Both the position numbers and the translations under genes were made by a program. Under the pieces are notes generated by a model, which worked only from the letters and a program-made list of their open reading frames with translations, did not search any database and was not told the origin of the DNA. Below are positions 7,320 to 14,852 of a DNA stretch of 14,852 nt, piece after piece; positions within the stretch are counted from its first letter, which is position 1; the number at the start of each line of letters is the position of its first letter. The stretch comes from an uncultured Archangium sp. (GTDB taxonomy: Bacteria > Myxococcota > Myxococcia > Myxococcales > Myxococcaceae): the NCBI GenBank assembly GCA_946479335.1, contig CAMLFP010000102.1, positions 1 to 14,852 on the forward strand, written 5' to 3'.

Positions 7320-7757
7320 ATGAACGCACTGCTCCTCGCCGCCCTCGTCGCCGCCGCGCCTGCTGCTGAGCCGCTTGTCCGCGGTGAGAAGCTCTCGGGC
7401 GCGAAGCCCGTCGAGATCGCGAAGCTGATGTCGTCGCCCTCGGAGTTCGAAGGCAAGACCGTCACCGTCGAAGCGAAGGTGCGCAAGGCCTGCGAGAAGA
7501 AGGGCTGCTGGATGGAGCTCACCGGCACCGACCCCAAGGGGCCCGGCATCCGCGTGACGTTCAAGGACTACGGCTTCTTCGTGCCGCTCGACTCCGCGGG
7601 CAGCACCGCGAAGGTCGAGGGCCTGGTGAAGGTCGCCGAGCTCTCGGAGGCGCGCGTGCAGCACTACACGCAAGAAGGCGCGACGGTCCCGAAGGACAAA
7701 GACGGCAAGTACCGCGAGGTGCAGCTGGTCGCGTCGGGCGTCGAGCTGCGGAAGTAA
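7320..7757 (+). CDS. Secreted DUF4920-like protein
   Basis: This 145-aa protein starts with a short signal peptide (MNALLLAALVAAAPAAE; cleavage likely near residue 16), so it should be exported. The mature part has the order typical of DUF4920: EGKTVTVEAKV, then ACEKKGCWMEL with two cysteines and a Trp, then VTFKDYGFFVPLD, then a final strand region. This looks like a small OB-like beta-barrel. The function of the family is not known; the Cys-x4-Cys-Trp-Met motif hints at a metal, haem or redox role (inference). The ATG overlaps a start-like ATG on the opposite strand. The stop lies 15 bases before the ATG of the nuclease-like gene, so they probably form an operon. Confidence 0.8.
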   Translation: MNALLLAALVAAAPAAEPLVRGEKLSGAKPVEIAKLMSSPSEFEGKTVTVEAKVRKACEKKGCWMELTGTDPKGPGIRVTFKDYGFFVPLDSAGSTAKVEGLVKVAELSEARVQHYTQEGATVPKDKDGKYREVQLVASGVELRK

Positions 7758-7772
7758 TTGCGCGCGTATTCC

Positions 7773-8288
7773 ATGCGCGGCGTGCAGGGCGCCGCCGACC
7801 GCGCCGTGGCGCTGGCGAAAGACGCGCTCACCCGCGAGAAGCCCGGCTCGTTCTTCCACGACGTGCAGGGTGACCCGCGCTTTCAGCACCGCGGCGTCGA
7901 CCTCCTCTGGCAGCACCCCGATGGTTCGGTGCACGGCGTCGAGGTGAAGGGAGACCGCCAGGGCTTCCGCCGCGGCACGTACTTCTTCGAGCTCGTCAGC
8001 AACGCCGAGAAGAACTCGCCCGGCTGCTTCCTGTATTCGCTGGCCGACTACTACGTGTACGTCTTCGTCGACGCGCGGCAGGTGCACGCGCTCAAGCTCC
8101 AAGCCGTGCGCGAGTGGTTCGTGCCGCGCGCCAAGCAGTACAAGCTCAAGACGACGAAGACCCGCACCGGCGCGATTCTGTACACCACGGTCGGCGCCAT
8201 CGTGCCCATCCGCGACGTGCGTGAAGCGGTGCCCGAGGCGGTCCAGGTCTTCACTCCGAGTGAAGCTCCGAGCGCCCCACCCGTTTGA
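7773..8288 (+). CDS. Unrecognised protein with PD-(D/E)XK nuclease-like motif
   Basis: I choose the ATG at 7773 (171 aa); a TTG at 7758, directly after the previous stop, would add five residues. The central region reads GDPRFQHRGVDLLW, about ten residues, then VEVKGD. Asp43 and Glu57-Val-Lys59 match the D...E-x-K active site of the PD-(D/E)XK nuclease fold. A strand with FFELVSN, the segment PGCFLYSLADYYVYVFVD (84-101) and a helix then follow, as in small nucleases of that fold carried by phages and mobile elements. The tail is Pro/Ala-rich. No signal peptide is seen, so it acts in the cytoplasm despite its exported neighbour. Nuclease activity is inference; a non-catalytic relative is possible. 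Confidence 0.7.
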   Translation: MRGVQGAADRAVALAKDALTREKPGSFFHDVQGDPRFQHRGVDLLWQHPDGSVHGVEVKGDRQGFRRGTYFFELVSNAEKNSPGCFLYSLADYYVYVFVDARQVHALKLQAVREWFVPRAKQYKLKTTKTRTGAILYTTVGAIVPIRDVREAVPEAVQVFTPSEAPSAPPV

Positions 8289-8346
8289 ATTTCAGCGAGT
8301 TGGAAGAGTGAACATCTGGTCGCGCTGGCGCATCTAACGGAGCGCC

Positions 8347-8628
8347 ATGAAGACCAAACTCCTGCTTCCTGCCCTTCTTGCCGTCGCCGTCGTCTCGAGC
8401 GGCTGCGTGGTGGTTCCGCGGCCGGCCTATGGAGCGACGTACGGGTACACCTACGACTATGGCTACGGCCCCGGCTACTACGCGCGGCCCGGCGTCTACG
8501 TGAGCCGCCCCGGGGTCTACGTGTCGCGCCCCGGAGCGCGCGTCGTGGTGCGCCCCGGCTACCGCGCGCCTCCGCCGAACTACCATGGCGCGCGCCCCGT
8601 CGGCCGCGGGCATCGTGGTCATCGGTAA
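8347..8628 (+). CDS. Small Tyr/Gly/Pro-rich lipoprotein
   Basis: This 93-aa protein has a clear lipoprotein signal (MKTKLLLPALLAVAVVSSGC, lipid Cys20) followed by VVVPRP. The mature part is low in complexity: a Tyr/Gly-rich stretch (about residues 25-46), a twice-repeated VYVSRPG unit, then an Arg/Pro/His-rich end (RGHRGHR). It should be tethered in the envelope, probably at the outer membrane. No catalytic domain is visible. Together with the next gene it forms a tandem pair sharing the MKT...SGCVVVP start. Confidence 0.75.
   Translation: MKTKLLLPALLAVAVVSSGCVVVPRPAYGATYGYTYDYGYGPGYYARPGVYVSRPGVYVSRPGARVVVRPGYRAPPPNYHGARPVGRGHRGHR
8487..8532 (+). repeat. Short tandem repeat encoding VYVSRPG twice
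   Basis: Two near-identical copies of about 21 bases (gtctacgtgagccgccccggg, differing at a few third positions) sit side by side inside the small lipoprotein gene. The copies keep reading frame and differ mostly at silent positions, so the peptide repeat is under selection or arose some time ago. Confidence 0.5.
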
Positions 8629-8634
8629 CCGCTC

Positions 8635-8658
8635 GCCGCACATCGCCCTCCTTGCGGC
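8635..8658 (+). terminator. Possible hairpin after the first small lipoprotein
   Basis: GCCGCA (8635-8640) pairs with TGCGGC (8653-8658) around a 12-base loop, directly after the stop at 8628. No T-run follows, and the loop is large. Confidence 0.2.
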
Positions 8659-8686
8659 GCGGTGATGACGTGGCAGTTTCCCCCGC

Positions 8687-8866
8687 ATGAAGACCCTCCA
8701 GCTCGTCGCTCTCGTGGGTGTGCTCTTCAGCGGTTGCGTGGTGGTGCCGTACCCCGGCCGTGGGCGCGTCGTGCGGTCAGCGGTGCGCGGAGGCTGCCCT
8801 CCGGCGCATCACTGGAATGGCCTCGCGTGCGTGCACAACGGCCACGGGCACGGCCGCTACCGCTGA
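8687..8866 (+). CDS. Very small lipoprotein (59 aa), relative of its upstream neighbour
   Basis: The frame runs from ATG 8687 to TGA 8866 and encodes 59 residues. It starts MKTLQLVALVGVLFSGC with lipid Cys17 and continues VVVPYPGRGR, matching the start of the preceding lipoprotein (SGCVVVP). The short mature part ends with two cysteines and many histidines (GGCPPAHHWNGLACVHNGHGHG), which could bind a metal (inference). Its size makes it easy for gene callers to miss. It ends 19 bases from the end of the convergent minus-strand gene. Confidence 0.7.
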   Translation: MKTLQLVALVGVLFSGCVVVPYPGRGRVVRSAVRGGCPPAHHWNGLACVHNGHGHGRYR

Positions 8867-8885
8867 GACTCCAACACCGGCGCAC

Positions 8886-9332
8886 TCACAGCTTCGTCGC
8901 CGCCTTCTTCGCGGCCTCGAGGAACTTCGTGAGCCCCGCAGGCGCCTTCTTCGCGCCGGCCTTGAGCTCGTAGCGCCCGCCCGCCAGCGGCTCGCCGTTG
9001 GTGGCGCGCATCATGGTCACCACCACCCGGGTCTTCGTCGTCGAGAGCTCCTCGGCGTCGAGCGTCACCACCGCCTTCGCTTCCTTCGCGCGCGCGACGA
9101 CCCCGAGGCAGGGGCCGAGCCGGCAACCTTCCGGCGGGAGCTCCGCTTCTTCCACGCGCACCGCGGTGACGCCGCCTTTGGTCAGCGCCTCACTCAGCGA
9201 CTGCGCCAGCTTCCGCGAGACGTCTTCGTAGATGGCGTCCTCCGCGGAGATGTCGATGACCGCCACCGTGGGCGCCTGCGCCAACATCGTCATCACCACC
9301 ACGGAGAGCATGACGACGAAGAGAGCACGCAC
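8886..9332 (-). CDS. Exported protein of unknown function
   Basis: This 148-aa protein begins at a GTG (9332) with GAGG eight bases upstream; an ATG seven codons further in is possible but would lose the Arg of the signal peptide. The leader MRALFVVMLSVVVMTMLAQA looks like a cleavable signal, so the protein is probably periplasmic. The mature chain begins PTVAVIDIS and goes on with a helix (KLAQSLSEALTKGG), a Cys pair (EGCRLGPCLG), then AKEAKAVVTLDAE. This strand-helix-Cys layout resembles TolB/FlgO-like N-terminal domains common in myxobacteria; I am not sure of the family. The C-terminus is Lys/Ala-rich. It diverges from the lipoprotein at 9479 across a region with two dyads. Confidence 0.7.
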   Translation of the reverse strand: MRALFVVMLSVVVMTMLAQAPTVAVIDISAEDAIYEDVSRKLAQSLSEALTKGGVTAVRVEEAELPPEGCRLGPCLGVVARAKEAKAVVTLDAEELSTTKTRVVVTMMRATNGEPLAGGRYELKAGAKKAPAGLTKFLEAAKKAATKL

Positions 9333-9371
9333 CGCGCGCGCCTCAAACTGCGCTCTTCACCGCCCGGGGAG

Positions 9372-9402
9372 GACACGCGTGTCACCCCGCGACAGCCGTG
9401 TC
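9372..9402. promoter_or_regulatory. Pair of near-identical 12-bp dyads (GACA-N4-TGTC)
   Basis: GACACGCGTGTC (9372-9383), a perfect palindrome, and GACAGCCGTGTC (9391-9402), identical at 10 of 12 positions, are 19 bases apart centre to centre. They lie in the 146-bp divergent region, 40-70 bases upstream of the GTG at 9332 and 77-107 bases upstream of the ATG at 9479. This arrangement suits a repressor or activator binding two sites on roughly the same face of the helix. The regulator is unknown. Confidence 0.4.
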
Positions 9403-9478
9403 GTGACGCGCGGCGCTCCCGTGTGGCTGCGTCGCGAGGCGTCGACGCTGGCCGCCGCTTTGCACACGCGCTGCGGCC

Positions 9479-9904
9479 ATGAAGACCTCCGTTCCGATGA
9501 TCCTCCTGGCGGCGCTGTGCGCCTGCGGCCCGCAGTCGTTGGTCACCGATGGCACGTACGACTCCGACAGCTCCGCGGCGCTGGCGAACGCATCGCTGGT
9601 GGTCGACGTCAGCGCGAAGACCGCGTCCCTCACGTTGAGCGGTGAGAGCGACCCCACGGTGCTGCAGCTCGCGCGCCTGCCCACCGCCGACTGGGAGCGC
9701 GGCTGCCCGACGAATGTGTCCTCCGTCGCCGTCGAGACGTGGGCGGTGACGCCGGAGCCGACGGTGCTGGGTTCGCTCTCGCTGACGGGCACGCGGCTGC
9801 TCGCGGGCTGCGGGCTCGACGTCGCCGACGCCGACACCGTGGTGCTCAAGGGCACGGGCGAACCGAACGCCACGGCGTACGTCATCGCGTTCAAGCGCCG
9901 CTAA
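9479..9904 (+). CDS. Small lipoprotein of unknown function
   Basis: This 141-aa protein starts MKTSVPMILLAALCACG; Cys16 in the LCAC box fits lipid attachment. The mature part has alternating polar/hydrophobic stretches (SLVVDVSAKTASLTLSG, TVVLKG, AYVIAFKRR) that suggest a small beta-sandwich or barrel, with two further cysteines (ERGCP, AGCG) that may form a disulfide. No family is recognised. Its start follows the divergent region with the two dyads, and its stop is 113 bases before clpS, so co-transcription with clpS is uncertain. Confidence 0.7.
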   Translation: MKTSVPMILLAALCACGPQSLVTDGTYDSDSSAALANASLVVDVSAKTASLTLSGESDPTVLQLARLPTADWERGCPTNVSSVAVETWAVTPEPTVLGSLSLTGTRLLAGCGLDVADADTVVLKGTGEPNATAYVIAFKRR

Positions 9905-10017
9905 GCACGGCCCGCAGCGAGCTGCAGCAACCTGTTTCACCCCTCCCCGTTCGGCAACCGGCTCGCGAAGAAGGGCAGGTGAAAGCCCACGCGCAGCTGT
10001 GTACCGTCTCGCGCGCG

Positions 10018-10356
10018 ATGGCAACGAAGCACGGCCCCGGCCACGACGACGGGGATACTGGAGTTGCGACACAGACGAAGAAGAAGGAGCAGCTCAAGAA
10101 GCCGCCCCTCTTCCGCGTGCTGTTTCACAACGACAACTACACAACGATGGAGTTCGTCGTCTTCATCCTTCAGGCGATCTTCAACAAGACCGAGTCTGAC
10201 GCGATGAACATCATGCTGAGCGTCCACCGCAACGGGTTGGGCGTCGCCGGCGTGTACACGAAGGACGTCGCCGAGACGAAGGTCGAGAAGACCCACGCGC
10301 TCGCCAAAGAAGCCGAATACCCGCTGAAACTCTCCATCGAGCCAGAGGAGCTCTGA
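10018..10356 (+). CDS. clpS: ClpS, adaptor of the ClpAP protease
   Basis: This 112-aa protein has an acidic and Lys-rich flexible N-terminus (about 30 residues) and then the ClpS core. LFHNDNYTTMEFVV carries the Asn-Asp pair and the Met gate that bind the first residue of an N-degron. Then come IMLSVHRNG with the conserved His, GVAGVYTKDVAETK, and the EYPLKLSIEPEE end. ClpS delivers proteins with destabilising N-terminal residues to ClpA. I choose the ATG at 10018; a GTG at 9979 (13 more residues) is possible. It lies four bases upstream of clpA, the standard operon order, which supports the call. Confidence 0.95.
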   Translation: MATKHGPGHDDGDTGVATQTKKKEQLKKPPLFRVLFHNDNYTTMEFVVFILQAIFNKTESDAMNIMLSVHRNGLGVAGVYTKDVAETKVEKTHALAKEAEYPLKLSIEPEEL

Positions 10357-10360
10357 GAAC

Positions 10361-12649
<2,289 letters not shown>

Positions 12650-12676
12650 GCCGCGGCAGCCGTCGCGCCAGCGAGA

Positions 12677-12695
12677 CTCCGCCCACGTCGCGGAG
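12677..12695 (+). terminator. Possible hairpin after clpA
   Basis: CTCCGC (12677-12682) pairs with GCGGAG (12690-12695) around a 7-base loop, 28 bases after the stop. It is followed at 12701-12710 by the perfect palindrome GCTGATCAGC. No T-run follows. The second palindrome could instead be an operator for the next gene. Confidence 0.3.
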
Positions 12696-12782
12696 ACGGG
12701 GCTGATCAGCGATTTCACGCACCTGCGCGTGGCATCACCGCTGCACAGGGGCCGGGCTCCCCGAAGTTCTTCAGGAGCCACC

Positions 12783-14069
12783 ATGCCTCTCGTCAACCGC
12801 GACAACACGTCGGACCCGCTCTGGGGTCAGTGGCCAGAGACCGCAACACCGTCCACGTCAGGCGCGGGCCCAGCACTAGCGGAGGCGAAACGACCGGCTG
12901 GGCCCGAGAACGTCGTTCAACGCAGCGACGATTCGGCTCCGTGGGGTGACGACTCGACGTTCGAGGCCGCCGCGCGCGCCACCATCGAGGGCTTGCACCC
13001 GGGAGACCACGTCAAGCTGAACGTCAAGGCCGAGCTGAATGCCGGCGAGTCGATCGGCATCGACGCCGACGCAAACGTCGAGCGAATGAAGGATGGCTCC
13101 GTCGTAGTGGAACTGAATGCCAAGGCCGACCTCGGGATTGGTGAGGGAAAGGTCTCCGCGCGCATCGGCGTCGCGGCGGGCACGAAGTTCCACTTTCAGA
13201 CCGCTGCGCAGGCTGCGGACTTTCTCGACGCGTTCGCGAAGGAGGGCGCGCTCGTCGCTTCGCACCTCGACTCCTTCGCCACGAGCGCACGCGCGCTCGG
13301 CGTCAAAGGCGATGTCGTCGATGCGCAGGAGCGGTTGCTGAGCCACCTCGGCAACATCAGCGAACTCAAGGGCGACCTCGTGGGGACTGCCAAACTCGGC
13401 GCCAGGGAGAAGCTGTTCGGCTTCGAGGAAATGTCTGCCTCGGCGGACCTCCAGTTGAAGCACGGCTTCAAGGTTGACCTCGAGAAGGGAACCTTCACGC
13501 TGAGCGAGAGCATAGGGGTTGGCGGAAAAACGAACCTCAAGCTCCCCTTCCTCGACATGTCCGCGGGCGCGCGAGGAACCCTCAGCCACAACGCCGTGTG
13601 GAAGTTGAGCGCTGAACAACTCCACGACCTCAAGGCGGGCACGCTCTCGCCCCTGGACCTCGCCCGCAAGCTGACCAGCACGCCAGATGAAGTCTCCGTC
13701 AAGTGTGAGCTGGAACTCTCCGAGAAGGCCGGCAAGGGCGGAATGGTCGACACCAGGGAGAAGGTCTCGATCGAACTCCCGCGGAACACGAAGAAGCTCG
13801 AGAGTCTCGATCCGCGCACCTTGTTGAATGAACTCTCGCGCCAGAAGTGGAAGGCCGAGTTCGACATCGGGCTCGGCGTCGGTCTCGACCAGAAACTTGA
13901 TGCAAAGGCCGGAAGCATCGAGGTGTCGGGCTCGTTCCGTCACAAAGAGAAGCTCGATGGCGAGTTCGACTTGAACACCGCACTCGCTGCGCTCCGGCGA
14001 CACTCCGAAGAGGCGGCGGACACCCAGGGCCTCTTCGACGCGCGGCGCGCCACCGCGAACCTGCGCTGA
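12783..14069 (+). CDS. Unrecognised strand-rich cytoplasmic-type protein (428 aa)
   Basis: The ATG at 12783 has a strong AGGAG six bases upstream; an upstream GTG (12729) has none and is rejected. There is no signal peptide or membrane helix. The N-terminus (about 70 residues) is flexible, rich in Pro/Ser/Ala and contains DPLWGQW and APWGDD. The rest alternates polar and hydrophobic residues as in beta strands (HVKLNVKAELNAG, SVVVELNAKADLGIG, KAEFDIGLGVGL). Strand blocks are punctuated four times by a strand-then-helix turn (FHFQTAAQAADFLDAF, WKLSAEQLHDL, IELPRNTKKLESL, EFDLNTALAALRR), suggesting an internally repeated fold. I know no family match. GC is lower than its neighbours (about 55-60% in sampled lines). 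It leads a tight unit with two small membrane proteins. A secreted effector or envelope-binding protein is conceivable but unproven. Confidence 0.8.
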   Translation: MPLVNRDNTSDPLWGQWPETATPSTSGAGPALAEAKRPAGPENVVQRSDDSAPWGDDSTFEAAARATIEGLHPGDHVKLNVKAELNAGESIGIDADANVERMKDGSVVVELNAKADLGIGEGKVSARIGVAAGTKFHFQTAAQAADFLDAFAKEGALVASHLDSFATSARALGVKGDVVDAQERLLSHLGNISELKGDLVGTAKLGAREKLFGFEEMSASADLQLKHGFKVDLEKGTFTLSESIGVGGKTNLKLPFLDMSAGARGTLSHNAVWKLSAEQLHDLKAGTLSPLDLARKLTSTPDEVSVKCELELSEKAGKGGMVDTREKVSIELPRNTKKLESLDPRTLLNELSRQKWKAEFDIGLGVGLDQKLDAKAGSIEVSGSFRHKEKLDGEFDLNTALAALRRHSEEAADTQGLFDARRATANLR

Positions 14070-14079
14070 GGACCACGCC

Positions 14080-14391
14080 ATGTTCGACTTCCTCACGTTG
14101 CTGTTGGTGCCCATCGTCGCCGTCGTGACCACGCTCACCGCGCTCGAGCTCCACCGGTGCTTCGACACCACGCCCGCCGTCGTGTCGGTCGCCGCGCTTC
14201 CGACCGGTCTCGCGGCGATGCTGGCGAGCTTCGGCGCGGCGAACCTGCTCGGAGCCGCTGCGCCGCTCTTCCTCCGTGGAGGCCTCGCGGTCGCCGTCAG
14301 CGGCGCGCTCGCGCTGCTCTACGTCACCTGGCAGCTCGATGGCCGCGGGCTGCTGCCGCGCGCGCCGCGCGTCGAAGCCCCTCTGTCATGA
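14080..14391 (+). CDS. Small three-helix membrane protein
   Basis: This 103-aa protein starts 10 bases after the previous stop, with TGAGGA seven bases before the ATG. It shows three hydrophobic segments (about residues 4-23, 33-57 and 62-84). A short loop with LHRCFD follows the first, and a Pro/Arg tail (LPRAPRVEAP) ends the chain. No active-site motif is visible. The end of the third helix and the tail (ALLYVTWQLDG...LLPRAP) resemble the next gene's product, so the two may be paralogues. Position suggests it works with the 428-aa protein, for example as a membrane partner or immunity-type protein (inference). Confidence 0.75.
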   Translation: MFDFLTLLLVPIVAVVTTLTALELHRCFDTTPAVVSVAALPTGLAAMLASFGAANLLGAAAPLFLRGGLAVAVSGALALLYVTWQLDGRGLLPRAPRVEAPLS

Positions 14392-14413
14392 ACCCCAACC
14401 AGGAGCCCTCTCC

Positions 14414-14737
14414 ATGTTTCAATCGTTCGGTTTGATGTCGTTGCTGTGGGTCGTCTCCGTGGTCTCGGTGCTCTTCATGATGCGCTTCGTGAAGCGCCAC
14501 GAGGTGCCGCGACTCACGCTGCAGCTCTCGATGCTGGCGCCCGGCCTCATCTCGCTCGCCGCAGCCCTCCTCCTCGACCTTGAAACCAGGTGGTGGTTCC
14601 TCGTCGTCGGCGTCGGGGGCATGGCGGTGGGGCTCGTCGGCCTCGGCGCGCTCCTGTGGGCGACGCGCCTGACCGGCCTGCAGCCCCGGAGCACGCCCCT
14701 CGACGTCTCGCCTACGCGCTCCGGCGGCGACCTCTGA
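14414..14737 (+). CDS. Small three-helix membrane protein, likely paralogue of its neighbour
   Basis: I choose the ATG at 14414 (107 aa, MFQSFGLMSLL) because AGGAG lies about eight bases upstream; the frame is open further upstream but overlaps the preceding gene with low-complexity sequence. There are three hydrophobic segments (about 6-24, 37-58 and 62-86), a charged RFVKRHEVPR loop after the first, and a Pro/Ser tail (QPRSTPLDVSP). It shares the MF start, the helix layout and the ALLWATRLTG...QPRSTP end with the preceding protein. It is the last gene of the three-gene unit. Confidence 0.75.
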   Translation: MFQSFGLMSLLWVVSVVSVLFMMRFVKRHEVPRLTLQLSMLAPGLISLAAALLLDLETRWWFLVVGVGGMAVGLVGLGALLWATRLTGLQPRSTPLDVSPTRSGGDL

Positions 14738-14779
14738 GCGGCTGGGCAGGCACGGCGTTGTCAGCTATGCGCCCGACCC

Positions 14780-14852
14780 GTGAAGCCGCACGCGCACGAC
14801 AGCCACAAGCAGGGCAAGGCCGCCTTCTTCGACATCGACGGCACGTTGATCT
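14780..14852 (+). CDS. HAD-superfamily hydrolase, N-terminal fragment (runs off right edge)
   Basis: Only 24 codons are in the window, from a GTG at 14780. They end in KAAFFDIDGTLI, whose D-x-D-G-T is motif I of haloacid dehalogenase-type phosphatases; the first Asp is the nucleophile. The phrase is most like the HAD-IB (SerB-like) subgroup. The only nearby ATG (14767) is out of frame, so the GTG start is preferred, although no ribosome-binding site is clear. The substrate cannot be told from this part. Confidence 0.75.
   Translation, partial: MKPHAHDSHKQGKAAFFDIDGTLI

Noticed and set aside
7262..7564. N-terminal extension of the DUF2752 frame
   Set aside because: It runs opposite the DUF4920-like gene and encodes low-complexity sequence; the GTG at 7261 has a ribosome-binding-like site.
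9739..10017. Upstream extension of the clpS frame
   Set aside because: It overlaps the lipoprotein gene and is Arg/Gly-rich; the ClpS family N-terminus fits the ATG at 10018.
12876..14171. A 431-aa minus-strand frame opposite the 428-aa protein
   Set aside because: It has no good ribosome-binding site and overlaps a gene with a strong one; composition fits an antisense shadow. As the plus-strand gene is itself unrecognised, some doubt remains.

Overview
The window looks like an ordinary stretch of chromosome from a high-GC, probably myxobacterial (Myxococcota-like) genome. Three things suggest this: GC near 70% over most of the sequence; a PEGA-tailed eukaryotic-type Ser/Thr kinase; and many small secreted or lipid-anchored proteins with Gly-rich linkers and Cys-rich tails. 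I saw no tRNA, rRNA, CRISPR array, insertion sequence or phage integrase.

Layout, left to right. Positions 1-1430 (minus) hold a large secreted lipoprotein-like protein that runs off the left edge. Divergent from it is an RlmL-type 23S rRNA methyltransferase (1542-2687). A 267-bp gap with possible hairpins follows, then a one-helix membrane protein with a Cys-rich outer domain (2955-3419, minus), divergent from the membrane-anchored kinase (3470-4891). Facing the kinase is a membrane acyltransferase-3 gene (4970-6124, minus) with clearly lower GC, the best candidate here for recent acquisition. Upstream of it, on the same strand, a DUF2752-plsY pair (6253-7261) supplies the acyl-phosphate step of phospholipid synthesis. 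Divergent from that pair, a DUF4920-like secreted protein is followed by an unrecognised protein with a PD-(D/E)XK-nuclease-like motif (7320-8288).

Positions 8347-9904 hold four small exported proteins: two tandem related lipoproteins (the second only 59 aa), a secreted protein on the minus strand, and another lipoprotein. The last two diverge across a 146-bp region carrying two near-identical 12-bp dyads (GACA-N4-TGTC). Next comes a clpS-clpA operon (10018-12649): the N-degron adaptor and the AAA+ unfoldase that feeds ClpP.

The right end holds a compact three-gene unit (12783-14737): an unrecognised 428-aa, strand-rich, lower-GC protein followed by two small three-helix membrane proteins that look like diverged paralogues of each other. 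This is the part of the window I can least explain with known families and the best candidate for an undescribed system. The window closes inside the start of a HAD-family hydrolase (14780 onward).
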